Counted from the first letter of the stretch, positions 43,468 through 55,777 are shown. The stretch is 64,000 bases of DNA from Coprinus comatus (GCA_034638255.1 JAWPGT010000019.1:186001-250000); one strand, 5' to 3'. Notes: generated from the sequence alone by a model not told the origin. Numbers and translations: made by a program.

Positions 43468-44694
43468 TGGTTGGCTGGACGTCCACGGCAGGATTTTGCA
43501 TCAAACTTCCTGCAAACTCCCGCGCGCCCGTGAATGTGACTTGTATCAACACACTCCACGATATAGTAGTTTGTCTGGCGCCATAACAGAGCCTTCTGTA
43601 CTATAGAAAGTGGTTTTTTTTGAAGCTAATATGCCAATAACAGTACACACAAATATTTTCCTGTGAACCATCCCCGATTCCCATCATATGATTTTCTCAT
43701 CTATGCATATTCAGCATCTACTTACCTCTTATGACATTTGGGGCTATGGACTATGCCTACATATGCAAAAGCTCAGCAACCCAATCTTTTTAGACATGTC
43801 ACATGTTGAATAACTTTCTTGGGGTGCTGTATACCAATTCACCAACTCATATTCCAGTCAGTCGAACTTTAGGTTATTATTTGGATAGGATTCGCCTATG
43901 TACTTTGGGGATCTAGGAGCCTCTTGTAGGGTACAGACAATGTTATTCATGTCTAATTTTTTTTAAGCTGGGCTACTATTTGATTACAATACTATCGTTA
44001 CCCAGAAGTTCGGAATGTCACAAGAACGGTGACCGTGATAGTTTCAACCTCCGCTTTACGCTAGCGTGTGCGGACATTCAATGATATATGATGTGCAATC
44101 AATACCTCATCAATATTCAATATCCGACATGGCAAGGCTTCGGCAGGCCTGACAACCCTCCCAAAATTTTTATTCAGAAACCCACTTTTCTTTCCACAAA
44201 AAATAGTATGATGGCATTCAGAGTAGTGTAAATAATAAGCATACAAGTTCTCAGGTGCAAACTTGCCCCGAGCGAGGAGGAAAACGGGAATTCCGAACTT
44301 GTGGTGATTCCGAACTTCTGGGTAACGATAGTAGTAGTGAGAAAGGTGACATTATTCAATTATGGGTTGCATGGGCCATGGCCAAAAAAGTCATAGATGA
44401 AGCTTGAAGTTCATACTGGCATTCTGTTAGACTGTTCAGTGCTATCGTGCTAAGACATACTACCATATCGTGAAGATATATGTATTATGTGCTGCAACGC
44501 CCCCCAAAATGTATTTATATGGACTGTTCTACGTGCTTTGGGTCCGCTGGTGACCCCTTTTTAGGGTACGGGCGACTCTATGCACCATATTAGAGGCCTG
44601 GTGTTGCAACGGTAGGTGGGTACAGGTAACGGCTCAAATTCTCTGACGCGCGGGAGTTTGATGCAAAATCCTGCCGTGGACGTCCAGCCAACCG
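43468..44694. mobile_element. TIR element of ~1.23 kb with TA target duplication
   Basis: Ends share GGTTGGCTGGACGTCCACGG followed by CAGGATTTTGCATCAAAC as inverted repeats, flanked by TA (43466-43467 and 44695-44696). No transposase frame was found, so it is a non-autonomous Tc1/mariner-like element. It contains another TIR element (43992-44331) and a pair of diverged direct repeats around TAGGGTAC (about 43900-43950 and 44540-44590). Confidence 0.75.
43992..44331. mobile_element. MITE (340 bp) nested in the larger TIR element
   Basis: Ends CTATCGTTACCCAGAAGTTC and the reverse complement form inverted repeats continuing through GGAAT. TA flanks both sides (43990-43991 and 44332-44333). Non-coding. 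Confidence 0.8.
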
Positions 44695-45279
44695 TACCCC
44701 AATATTAAGCTTAATGTTTATACATACTACATTGGTTCTGATCCCTCTGACGACGATGAATACATTACAACCCCAGAGTAAACGAAAAGACAAAAGCAAA
44801 GGTAATTCTCTCTTATCAATCTTCAACCTACCAACGTTATACCTTGTCGCGATATAGGAACAAAAAAATCTTAAATCAAAAAGGGAGTAGTCGGTCGTCC
44901 AAAACCATGTCAAAGGAGTTAGGGCCTGATGTAGGAAGTAAATCCCAATAAACTCAATCTAAATCTAAATATTTATTTGAAAGATATCGGGCAACAAACA
45001 CAAGAATTTGGATTTAGGTCTTTGTCCTAATCACTTAAAAGTGATTGAATTTTCTCTATCTCCATTATATGTATACGTGTAATTATATAAAATGAGAATT
45101 AATGCGTGTAACATTTCTCGCAAAACACGTCTAATAGTAATTAATCGTTCATGCTCATGTAAATAAATAAATCTCTACTTCAACTTGTCAACATACCTCC
45201 TCCTCTTCTCTTCTCATCCTCTCCCCTTTCAAAACACACACCCAAAACATCCAACATCTCTCTTTCTCTCTCTCTCTCT
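44695..45279. other. Intergenic region, 3' flank of the mannosyltransferase
   Basis: AT-rich, with a CT-rich stretch (TCTCTTTCTCTCTCTC...) just before the GT15 stop. No gene seen. Confidence 0.4.
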
Positions 45280-45530
45280 CTAACTCCCTTCCATAAACCT
45301 ATCCCACTTACTCATACAAGAATACCCATTATAATCAAAACTCTTCTCAGGATCACAAGCACATTTCCCATCCACCCAATTAGATCCAACCCTCGGACAG
45401 TGAGTATAAGGATTATGTTCATAACCTATTTCATCGAAAAAGTGGATTTGATTTCGGTTTAGGAATAAGGAAGCTGCTATTGAATGAACTGGTGCGTCTC
45501 CCCATCTCTACAAAAGTTGAGAAGAGAGAG

Positions 45531-45566
<36 letters not shown>

Positions 45567-47459
45567 AATGAGAATAGTTGGTGGTGGTTTAAAAAAAAAA
45601 TGGATTCAATAGATAATAACGTACTTCATAATAAAAACCACCTTTCGAATCTAAATATTCGAAAAACGCGGTATATGCTTCACTTCTCCAAAAATCCATA
45701 TCTGCAATTTCGAAATTGGACCAGACTGGAAATAAAATAAAATAAAATAAAATAAAATGAAGGGGATATATTAGTATCGCGCATATAAAAACGAACTAAA
45801 AAAAAAACTAAAAAAAAAACTCACAATGACAAAGATTATATCTCAATCCATCTTCAATCATAAATCCCATCGCATTATCCTCCACGATATATTCCGGATG
45901 TAATTTCATGAATTCTACAAAGTAACAAATAAAATAAAAAACAAAAATAATCAATATATGTTTCTTCCCCCCAAGTAAATCTTTGGATAGAAAATGGTTA
46001 TAAAAAAACGTACCTCGGACAGTACTCCATAATGTAGGAATAGTAGCTTCATATTCATACATCGTGATAGTGAACGCTGTATGGAGGTATCAATGACGTC
46101 AGTATATGTATAAAATAAATTAGCTTTCACCCCTCAGCCACAATCAGTCAGTATATCAAATTCATCAAATTTGAATGTTGAAATAGAAAATGGGGTTGAG
46201 AAGTGGGGGTAAAAAGACATGAAAAATGGTGAAGCGAGTTGAAGAAGAATGGAGAGGAAAAGGGGTCTAAATGAGACTTCTTGGGAAGGAATAGACGTAC
46301 AATATGTTTTGTTATTATTCTCCATGTAAAGGAATGGATCTCGATTTATATCACAATGGAAGTGAACATCCGGTCTGTAAAAGCAAGAGAATGTTTAGTA
46401 GTGAAAGCTGAAGTTTAAGAACCGAGACTCACTCAACACGCCAATACCATCTATACTTTTGTACTAATGGGTGTTTGAAAAAAAACTGTGAGGACATGTG
46501 TAAGTACCTCCTTTCTTCAAGCAGAAAAGATGTAAAAACGTACACCAGAGTTGAAACGACACATATTCCGATATCTGAAATAAACCATGAGTTACTCTAA
46601 CACATTCGCTTCTTTACTAACTGCGGTCTACGCACGGTACGCTACCTACAAGAAAGCATACACATTAGTTCTTCCATTCCATACTCAACAAATTTCTAAA
46701 ATATTGAAACATACCTCCATAAATAACCTTTTCAGAAACCAATTTCTCCCTTCCTTCTTTTGCTTTATCTTCATCTATCCAGTCCGGCTGGAACCAATGA
46801 TCATGAGGTATCAAACCAAATTCCATCTTTGCATCTGTCAATACGCTCACTCGCCTAATAACACAATCAATCAATCAAAGGAACACCATGCAGTCAGTGG
46901 GAAGCCGTCAAAGAGGTCCAAGTCGAAATAAAAGATGAAACTAAAAATAGATAGATAAAAAAGATCCGATAACTCACCTCTTGAACTCCTCGCAAACTCG
47001 ACTTCATTCAAAAGAACATACGGATATTGAAACCTTCTATTAAACCTATCCTCCAGATCTCTAATACTCTTCACTGTCCCATCTAAATCTGAATTCCTAC
47101 ATAGAATAACAAAAGTAGCATTTGCTCTTTTGTCTACAACTAAATGTTCCACTTCACTTGTTGGGTCTTCTGAGTAATCCGTGTTGACAGTGTTGGAATT
47201 GGAATTGTCATCAGTGTTTTTCTGGTTGGAATCAAACTCGGTGTCGGTGGTGTTCGGTTTAGGAGAAATAGGATAGAGTTGAGCTTTGAGACTATCCAAT
47301 GAAGTTGCACGACCATATGATTCATGTGTAAAGCTGAGTAGATAATGTATTGATATCTGTCCAAAGACTTTTAGTATGTGTAGCGTGAAAAAAAAAGAGG
47401 ACGAAAATACATACAACCAAGCCCAATACAATGAGCAAGTATCTCCCGGTTGTGTTCAT
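45280..47459 (-). CDS. Alpha-1,2-mannosyltransferase, GT15 (KRE2/MNT1/KTR family)
   Basis: Golgi type II membrane enzyme that adds mannose to O- and N-linked glycans from GDP-mannose (family role). Start at 47459: MNTTGRYLLIVLGLV joins across an intron to ISIHYLLSFTHESYG, forming the single N-terminal membrane anchor. After a Ser/Thr/Asn stem come RANATFVILCRNSDLDGTVKSIRDLEDRFNRRFQYPYVLLNE, FGLIPHDHWFQPDWIDEDKAKEG, VIYGG, HPLVQKYRWYWRVE joined to PDVHFHCDINRDPFLYMENN, MYEYEATIPTLWSTV, YIVEDNAMGFM, YNLCH joined to FWSNFEIADMDFWRSEAYTAFF, RWGDAPVHS and the Cys-rich end (EHNPYTHCP, CACDPEKSFDYNGYSC). The E-P-D / H-F-H-C metal-nucleotide motif is intact but split by an intron. About ten exons; no frame break found. 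Confidence 0.92.
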
Positions 47460-48890
47460 AGTTGACGTTGCAATGTGGTTACCTCGTTGACTGTGCCCCG
47501 GTAGGCGTGTTGAAAAGTGTCCAAGAATCTGACCTGGAAACAACTCGGAAAAGCCCTCTAAAGTGAACTAGAGAAAATAGAAAATAGAAAGTGGTAGTAG
47601 AGTGTAAGTGTTGGATGGAGGTACCGGGGTGTAGTACAGAAGGATCGATTATAATCCCTCGGAATCCCGATCAATGACGCTCCACAACTAACTGGTCGCC
47701 CTAACATCGACTCTCCAATCTATTTTTATAGTGGAGCTCTCATATCATGATGTGACTCCCTCTAGCGAATTCTTCTTGGGGAGAAGTTGGAGAGTAGTTT
47801 CCCTCATAAAGGTATGTATTAATACCCTCCGACAACATCAAATTACGTTCATCACCGCTATTTTAGCTATTGGAAGATAGTCCATTTCGATCTAGGTTCA
47901 AAAGATGGTGATGTCATCATATGGTAAGTGCAACCCTGGTGGCTTTATTGACGCCCACGCCGGGGAAAGCACCCGGATCAGAAAAATACCGAAACTTCGC
48001 CGAGTGACTGTGCGGTTCGGATACAGTCTGTCTCTATACTGTATGTTGCTACTGATAACAGTCGATCATGTACCATAAATTACATTATACCTCACAAACT
48101 ACCCCATAAGACCAGTTAGTTTGCCAGCCCTTTCAATATATCTATAATTTTAACGTCCCAATACAATGTGTTCATTTTCAGTGTCTACAATATATTGAAT
48201 CAAGTCTGATAAAGTTGTCGGGCTCAATTTTATTGGGTAATTCATTTCAGATCCCCAAAGCAATGAGCAGCTTCAATGTTCAACCTTTAACCACAACACA
48301 ACAGGCAGTCACCCACCTGGGATATATTGACTAAAAACTCTTACTAAATATAAGTTCACTAACATATCTATATATAATAGTTTCTGGCCTTGAATAGCTC
48401 TTTAAAATCAAAATTGAACGTGCGTTTCAAGCTTCCGGGTTACGGTTTTCTACACAATACCACGTATATATTATGAAGCTCGAAGGTTGAAGTTTCAACC
48501 ATATAAGCCCAACGGGTGAACAAGGCCCCTTGTGCCGCTTTGTAATCAAAAGCCTTCACCAGGGGCAAATTCAACAAACAAACACCCACAATAGTCCCAC
48601 ACCCTCACACACCCTCATCTATTATCCAGTATTATCCTTATCATGTTCTTGTGGACGCGTAACAAACAGCTCTACGAGCAGTAATGAGAATGAAACCTAC
48701 CTCTAAAGGTCGCAGGGTAAAGTCACAGTCGCGTATTGTTAATTGAAACGCATCAACAAACAGGTCGTTTTGTTTGTGGCTCCGCCAGGTTTCTGTCTCA
48801 TATATACACAGTCATGTTGACAGTATTATAGCCAAAACCTGCGGACCATGGATGTCGCAAGGTATCCCGCTCCTTTACACAGGACGTACC
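47460..48890. other. Intergenic region, no gene seen
   Basis: Divergent spacer between the GT15 gene (-) and the PL14-like gene (+). The in-frame upstream Met codons at 48774 and 48852 precede the preferred PL14 start but would bury its signal peptide. Nothing else is recognised. Confidence 0.4.
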
Positions 48891-50386
48891 ATGAACGCCA
48901 TGCTTCGTGTGCTTTGCACCAGTGCACTTTTGCTATGCTTCCTAGAAAATACATCGGCACTACCACCTTTACCCCAGGAATTGACAACTGCAAGCTCGAC
49001 AGAACCTCGCCACAATCGTAGGCAGGAAGCTTCAGTTGTCACCACCACGATTACGCAGACCGTTACGACGACAGCTACATCCTATCTATCATTACCTACA
49101 CTCGAATCTGAATATTCCGAGGAGCAGAACTTGACCATCTACCAAATCGAAACTATGGAAATCCTTGAAGATGATTCATTTCCCGACCTTGCTCCCGATA
49201 TCGTATTCCCAGAAATTCCGCTACCTCCAACCGACTTTCCATGGTATACACCCACCAGTTCATCCGACAGTCCATCCCAAACAGACAGTGCCCCTGAAGA
49301 TATCGATAACCCAACCTTCACTACCCCCGATACTCCCGTTTCAATCCCGTCTATCACGATTTCTCCACTCACAATTCCATCTACAGCTTCAAGTCCAGTT
49401 GAAGTCAATCTCGCACCTACAAACAACACATTCATCTTTCCCGTGAAAAGTTATTTTTCTAATTGGACAACAGCTACTGAATTCTATGACACTTTACCAC
49501 TTAGTGATGCTACTTTACGTCCAAAGAATAAGTTAGCAGGGGTCACCTACAAGTACATTGGCGCTCCAGATGGTAAAAAGAGCCTTAGAGCTTACTTTCC
49601 GAAAGGATCGTACAAGCCAAGTGCATCACCTAGAGGTGGATTATCATTCTACGCACCTGGACCTACAAGAGTCAAGTTGAATACAGCAAAAGAAGCTACC
49701 TTTGCTTATGGAGTATACTTCCCTAAAGGTTTTAACTTTAACAAAGGTGGAAAATTACCTGGTTTATGTGAGTATCCTTACATCTTTTTTTTTCTCTGAA
49801 TAGAACAGTGTTTTGATAAATGAATTTTTTTAGATGGAAGTAATGATGAGAATGTTGCACTCTCATGTTCTGGAGGACGAAGAGATGGTGCATGTTTCTC
49901 AGTTCGATTGATGTGGCGTCGGAATGGAGATGGAGAGTTGTATACATATCTTCCTCCTTATGATATTCCGACGTTTTCAGCCAATAAGAAATTATGTGAT
50001 CTTCCAAATTCGGATTGTAATCCTACCTATGGAACGTCGGTTTTGAGGGGTAGTTTTAAATTCAAGACAGGTGCATGGACGATTATATCGCAAAGGGTTA
50101 AATTGAATGATGTGGGGAAAGCGAATGGGGAGTTGCAATTGTTTGTGGAGGGAAAGAGTATTATGAATATTAAAGGATTGGTGTTGCGGGATAGTACTGC
50201 TGGAAGGATTAGAGGGATTCAAATGCAGACGTTCTTTGGAGGTATGTTTTTTGTTTTGTGTTATGGTTGGATTTTATTGTGTTTTGACTCGGTTTTTTTT
50301 AAGGAAGCAGCAGCGATTGGGCCTCACCGAAGAACCAATATGTATATTTCAATGCATTGTCTGCTGGTATTACAAAGAAGATCTGA
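48891..50386 (+). CDS. Secreted polysaccharide lyase, PL14-like (alginate/glucuronan lyase family)
   Basis: Exons 48891-49767, 49835-50242 and 50304-50386 give 455 aa. The start at 48891 begins a signal peptide (MNAMLRVLCTSALLLCFLENTSA). A dibasic site (HNRRQE), a long Ser/Thr/Pro-rich region (residues ~40-180) and the catalytic domain follow. Domain landmarks: GVTYKYIGAPDGKKSLRAYF, GGLSFYAPGP, ATFAYGVYFPKGFNF, GGKLPGLYGSNDE, GACFSVRLMWRRNGDGELYTYLPP, YGTSVLRGSFKFKTGAWTIISQRVKLN, GELQLFVEGKSI and GIQMQTFFGGSSSDWASPKNQYVYF. These are the conserved blocks of the fungal PL14 fold, which cleaves uronate polymers by beta-elimination (family knowledge). The Ser/Thr-rich N-terminal linker suggests O-glycosylation. 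Substrate is unproven. Confidence 0.85.
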
Positions 50387-50530
50387 ACTTCTGAAGAAGT
50401 CGCCTGGAAATCGCCAAGTCCGGATTAGAGCCTATCAGTAAATAGACGTAAACAAGAAATAGATAAGATCAAAGGCCCTTGACAATGTCTGATTTAGAAC
50501 ATCTAAACTTTTGTTATCCTTCTTTCAAAA

Positions 50531-52375
50531 ATGGCTACAGAAAAAAAGGAAGAACTCTTCCCGACCATTGGAAAAATTGTAGACAAATCGAAGGAATCTC
50601 AAAATGGAGTAGCTAAACCAACGGATGCAGTAGCAGAAGACGATGACAGGGCTGTAACAGAAATACCATCATTGTGTATGCAATGTCATGAAGAGGTCAG
50701 TTTTTTCTGCTTAATTTTCTGTCTAAATCTATGAAGTATGGTCTGAGGATTGTGTTAGTAGGGAGCAACACGCCTACTTTTGACGTCCATTCCATTTTTC
50801 AAAGAAATTGTCGTAATGTCGTTCAGGTGCGAACATTGTGGAGCACAGAACAACGAAATCCAGTCTGCAGGAGAAATTAGAGGTACTTGGAGTACATTTT
50901 ATATTATACAAATGATATACTGACGATTATAACCGATCTTTAGTCGAAGGTGCTGCCTATACAGTCCGTTTATTAGACCGTTCCGATTTGAATCGTCAAC
51001 TTGTCCGCTCTGCTACATGCGAAATCAAGCTACCAGATCTCGACCTCACACTCCCACCTACTTCTAGAGGACAACTAACAACTGTAGAAGGTCTTTTACG
51101 TGAAATTGTTTCGGATTTGTCCATGGATCAACCTCTACGAAGAATACAAACTCCGGAGAATTATGAGGCTATCGAAAAGATCATTACGAAACTTAAAGCT
51201 GTACTAGGAGATCCGGAGGATGATGAAGCTGCTGAAGGAGTACAAAACGTTAAGGCTTCTGAAAGAGATGTTCCTATGGTTCCTTTCACTCTCACCCTTG
51301 ATGATCCTGCTGGAAATAGCTTTATTGAATTTGTTGGAAGTATGGCTGATCCTAAATGGAGTACGCGGACGTATCATAGGACATATGAACAGAATGTTGC
51401 ATTGGGATTGGTTGATCCTGATGAGGAGAATGAGACACCAATGGTTGCGCTGCTGATAGTAATGCACCTGTAGGAGAAGATGAAATCTTGGTTTTCCCCG
51501 GAATTTGTTCGAGTTGTGGCCATCCCATTGCAACGAATATGAAGAAGGTCAATATTCCATACTTCAAGGTATGTCTTTCATATATTTTTTCTACCAATAG
51601 TGAAAGAAAAAGAACTGAAGATGAAGTCTAGGATATCTTGATCATGTCTACGAATTGTGAACATTGTGGATATAGAGATAATGAAGTGAAGTCTGGTTCT
51701 GCAATCTCGGAGAAGGGAAAGCGTATTACTTTGAAGGTGGAAGATCGTGAAGATCTTAGTCGTGATATTCTCAAGGTGCGTTGTTTTTGTGTCCTAGAGG
51801 GAATCAATCAATTCTCATATAAAAGAATTTTCTTCATAGAGTGAAACGGCCGGTCTTACTATCCCTGAGATTGATCTTGTTTTGACACACGGAACTCTTG
51901 GAGGTCGTTTCACTACGCTTGAGGGTCTGTTGACTCAGGTTTATGAAGAGTTGGGAGAGAAGTTGTATATGAGTGGTGATTCATCTTCAAAAGAGGATAA
52001 GGGTAATTTCGACACACTTTTATTGCAAATCTGAAGGCGGTAAGTTTCTATATTGATCTTATCCTATGTTTAACTAGTTTACTTATGTGTTTTAATTCAT
52101 AGGTTATGACCGCTGAACGACCATTCACAGTCATTCTTGACGATCCTTTGGCGAATTCATATATTCAGAACATATATGCTCCTGACCCTGACCCAAATAT
52201 GGTTGTGGAACATTATGAGCGTAGTTGGGAGAATAATGAGGAATTGGGCTTGAATGATATCAAGGTAGAAGGCTATGAAGAGGAGGCGGAGGGATGCACA
52301 CAAGACAAGAAGGGTGAGGTGAATGTACAAGAGAAGGACGAAACGCAAGCACCAGTAGAAGTTTCATCTTCTTAA
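50531..52375 (+). CDS. ZPR1: ZPR1 zinc-finger protein, with two apparent one-base frame breaks
   Basis: Eukaryotic ZPR1 binds eEF1A and receptor kinases and has two zf-ZPR1 modules (family knowledge). Module 1: CMQCHEE joined to [27 protein letters not shown], then [30 protein letters not shown] and the [13 protein letters not shown] block. Module 2: [20 protein letters not shown] joined to [13 protein letters not shown], then [45 protein letters not shown] and [15 protein letters not shown]. Both Cys2-Cys2 sites are complete. However, the frame is lost once after [10 protein letters not shown] (about 51441-51453) and again at a T run after NFDT (about 52015-52021). Restoring frame needs one base each time. 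ZPR1 is normally single-copy and essential, so assembly indels are more likely than a pseudogene. Confidence 0.88.
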
Positions 52376-52935
52376 TAGATTATTTGTTAATGATTCTTTT
52401 TTAAACTTAGCTTTCTGTCGGACATCCGGTATTCAGTTGTGCAAAGCATACTATCATTGACCAGATGTTCGTTTTTCCCACAAGTTCGTTTCGTAACGGT
52501 GCGCATGATCGTGACCATCACTGATGATTCAAACTCCGCAGGCTGATTTTGACCGACACGCAACACCAAGTTATTTTAAGCACAGATCATATCAAAGCGA
52601 TCATTACGATCACATTAATTGATAATCCGCTATGCCGGCCTCGGCAAGAGTGACAACGTACCAAAAAGTCAGTCCTTCAGTTTATTGAATTTTGGCAAAC
52701 GAATTTATAGAATAGTGTACATAAGGTCCTGGGTTTGAAATACCAAACAAGAAATAGAGTATGTTGGATGACGGTATTTTCAAAATCAAAATACGAACTT
52801 GTGGGAAAAACGAACATCTGGTCAATGATAGTAATATTGTTACATCAAAAGTACACTTTTGTTAGTCGGGTAATCAATCAAGCTATACAATGGCGGCCCA
52901 ATATCAACAAATACATCAACTACAATAAAACATTA

Positions 52936-53487
52936 CAAACCTTCCTCAAATTTCCAAAGTTGGTTTGGACCAGGCCACCAACAGTGACATATGAGCATCC
53001 GAGTCGGTTCTTCGTCTATGGGTGAGAAATCGAGACACTTGTTGGGCTCCTCCTTGGCTACGACCCTAAAATAATCATGAAATTGGTGAAAATTAACTTT
53101 TACTGTCCGACACACCTACAATGACCCTTCTTTTCCTCTTCAATCAGGACGTTCCACTCAAAAGGATAGTCGGATCCAGTGATTCTGGTTTCATTGGAGT
53201 ATCCATCCACAGAAAGATAGTAATATCTGTCTGTATCAATGCTCCTGAATGTCCAACTTCCGTCAAGCGTTAATTCAGCTCGCCACTACATGATACTGTC
53301 CATTAGCACAGGAAGAGGAAGAAGAAAGACTTTAGAATGAACTCCTTACTTTTTGATTATTTCCACCATGGAATTTATCTCCGATGACTTGACGAGTCGA
53401 ATATTTAGCGAGATCAACAACCTTTTCGGGATCGTAGACGTTGATGATCTTGTATACGCGACCGCTATGAAGTTGAGTAGCAGGCAT
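52936..53487 (-). CDS. Ricin-B-like beta-trefoil lectin 3
   Basis: Three exons on the minus strand. Exon 1 from Met at 53487: MPATQLHSGRVYKIINV, VVDLAKYS, GDKFHGGNNQK. Exon 2: SWTFRSIDTDRYYYLSVDGY, RITGSDYPFEWNV, EEEKKGHCR. Exon 3: NKCLDFSPIDEEPTRMLICH and GPNQLWKFEEGL, ending at TAA. An in-frame Met further upstream exists but is not conserved. First of three tandem copies. The DNA following each copy's 3' end is also similar (TTTAAACTTAGCTTTCTGTC near 52402 and 53880), so the tandem duplications included flanks. No signal peptide. Confidence 0.85.
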
Positions 53488-53590
53488 GTTATATTCGTTA
53501 CATTCTTCAATATTTTGTTTTACATCCCGCTTCATATAGACTTCGGTATCGCCCAGGGTCATATGACAGATACTATCGATCCCCCGTCAC

Positions 53591-53598
53591 TATTTATA
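53591..53598 (-). promoter_or_regulatory. TATA box of lectin 3
   Basis: TATAAATA on the minus strand, about 105 nt upstream of the start at 53487. Confidence 0.5.
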
Positions 53599-54045
53599 AC
53601 TCGTAACGTCACGGTTGTAGCTATATCTCATCAGACAAGTTGATGAAATTTTACTGGTTGGCTCTCGACACGTTGGAATGTGTTACTGAGACAGCGAGAT
53701 GAATGAATCCTGTTCGAATATAAAAGAGATGATATATATGAGACAACGAGCAGAGTTATGAGTGAGACTTGGGAAGATAATTACAGACGAGATTGTGAGG
53801 AGAGTGGAGGGGTAAAAGACTATCTACTACATTGGGTGTAGTATTCATGTTAATATGGAATGGCCTTTGAAGGCTGCATTTTAAACTTAGCTTTCTGTCA
53901 GGCATCCGATATCCAGTTATACAAAGCACAGTAAGTATTATTACATCAAGATTCAAGTACACTTCTGTTAGTCGGGTAATCAATCAATCAAGCTGTACAA
54001 TCGCGGCCCGATATCAGGAAGTACATCAACTGCAATAAAATATTA

Positions 54046-54599
54046 TTACAGACCTTGTTCGAATATCCAGAGCTGGTTTTCACCCTCCCATTTACCCCAG
54101 ATCTCAACATCAGGACCTTCTCCGTGATTGGAGAGATCGAGACTCTTCCTGACGTCAGGGACTGAGACCCTGATCATGAAATCAGCATTACGACAAAGTC
54201 TTCATTGTTAAAGGTCATGGACAACATACCTATGGTAATCATTTTCCTCCCAGACGTGCCAGATGAAGGGATTGTCAGATCCAACAACTTTAGTACCATT
54301 GAAATAGTCGTTGTCCTCGTTGGGATCTGCTCCGATAGCGAGATATTGGCCAGTACCAACGTTCTGGAAAATCCAACCTCCTTCTGTACTTTCAGCTATC
54401 CACTAAACACTTATGTTAATACTTGAAAAAATAAAGATTATTAAAGATGATAGGATGAACCTACCAATTGATTATCTCCACCATGAAATTCATATCCGAT
54501 AATGGAACGATTATCTTCGCCAGAAAGATCAAGAACCTTGGAGGTGTTCTTAGCGTTGGTGATTTTGTAGGCAAGACCGCTTTGGATTTCAATAGCCAT
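54046..54599 (-). CDS. Ricin-B-like beta-trefoil lectin 4
   Basis: Three exons. Exon 1 from 54599: MAIEIQSGLAYKITNAKNTS, VLDLSGEDNRSIIGYEFHGG. Exon 2: W-I-A-E, GGWIFQNVGTGQYLAIGADP, KVVGSDNPFIWHVWEENDYH. Exon 3: KSLDLSNHGEGPDVEIWGKW and GENQLWIFEQGL, then TAA at 54046-54048. This is the copy with the canonical stop position and serves as reference for the stop losses in lectins 1 and 5. Probably cytosolic. QxW-type blocks are retained. Confidence 0.86.
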
Positions 54600-54723
54600 G
54601 TTGTGGGAGTGGGTTGTGGATTCTTCTCTCTTAGTCTGAATCCCACCCTCATCTTATGTATTGTCAGTATGGTAGCTCCTATCAAAGGAACTTCGTACAG
54701 TCATCTGGTGGATGACACAATCT

Positions 54724-54735
54724 CTATATTTATAC
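54724..54735 (-). promoter_or_regulatory. TATA box of lectin 4
   Basis: GTATAAATATAG on the minus strand, about 125 nt upstream of the lectin 4 start. Confidence 0.5.
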
Positions 54736-54998
54736 GACAAGTGCTCCGCGGAATCTCTTACAGATCAATTTATGGCTTGGATAAGGTAGATCAGTGTTTA
54801 TCCATGGATCGGTCGCAAAGTTCCTAGCATGAAACAGAGGTTGGTGTAAGACAGGTTGGTTTACTGTGCACTATTTAATTGTCCGATCGTATTACTAACT
54901 TAACTTTCGCTCCGACGTTCAGTTAATAGTTATGCAAGACGTTATGTAAATCATAGCGTTACTAGTACATTTCCGTTATAGTCAATCAAACTACATAA

Positions 54999-55574
54999 TC
55001 AGATATCAGCAACATCGACCGCGTTCCTAGTATAGTACGGACCTTCTTCAAATTTCCAGAGCTGGTTTGGACCAGGCCACCAACAATCCCATATATGAAT
55101 ACGAGTCGGATCTGAGGCTGAGAGATCGAGACACTTGTTCGTGTTCAACTCGGACCCTAATACAATTCTCATGAAATTGGTGAACATTAAGTTTTTACTG
55201 TCCGACACACCTATGATTGCCTTTGATTTTCTCTTCAACCTGGACGTCCCACTCAAAAGGATTGTCGGATCCAGTAATTTTGGTTCCATTGGAGTACTCA
55301 TCCACAGCGAGATAGTAGTATCTGTCTGTGGCAATGCTCCTGAATGTCCAGCCTCCTTCAGATGTTGACTTAGCTCGCCACTACGTGATACTGTTTATCA
55401 GCACAGGAAGAGGAAGGGCTTTAGGATGAACTTTACCTTTTGGTTATTTCCACCATGAAATTCGTGTCCGATGACTTGACGAGTCGAACGTTTAGTGAGA
55501 TCAACAACCTTTTCAGGCTTGTGGACGCTGATGATTTTGTATACGCGACCGCTATGAAGTTGAGTAGCAGGCAT
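54999..55574 (-). CDS. Ricin-B-like beta-trefoil lectin 5
   Basis: Three exons. Exon 1 from 55574: MPATQLHSGRVYKIISVHKPEK, VVDLTKRS, GHEFHGGNNQK. Exon 2: GGWTFRSIATDRYYYLAVDEY, KITGSDNPFEWDV, EEKIKGNHR. Exon 3: NKCLDLSASDPTRIHIWDCW and GPNQLWKFEEG. The stop that follows FE(E/Q)GL in lectins 3 and 4 is missing (the codons read CCG TAC TAT), so about a dozen extra residues are added before TGA at 54999-55001. Closest to lectin 3 in sequence; both share the upstream TTCGGTATCGCCCAGG block. Confidence 0.84.
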
Positions 55575-55707
55575 GTTATGTCAAAATAGGTTATCGGAAT
55601 ATTCTTCTTCTTTTTACGTCCGGCTTCATAAAGGCTTCGGTATCGCCCAGGATTCATGGTCATATGACAGATACTATCACTATCATGATCCCCCCAATCT
55701 GCCCTCG

Positions 55708-55720
55708 ATATTTATAAAAT
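55708..55720 (-). promoter_or_regulatory. TATA box of lectin 5
   Basis: ATTTTATAAATAT on the minus strand, about 135 nt upstream of the start at 55574. An R-element core lies just upstream of it. Confidence 0.5.
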
Positions 55721-55777
55721 TTAACCCCCTCGAATTCGAAGAAGGTCTGTACTGGTTTGGGAGAGAAACATTGGAGG

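Noticed and set aside
45510..45570. (GA)n tract as a regulatory element
   Set aside because: It lies in an intron or between exons of the GT15 gene and looks like a simple microsatellite.
48774..48890. Upstream start of the PL14-like gene
   Set aside because: Using it would place a hydrophilic stretch before the signal peptide; the Met at 48891 starts a typical secretion signal.
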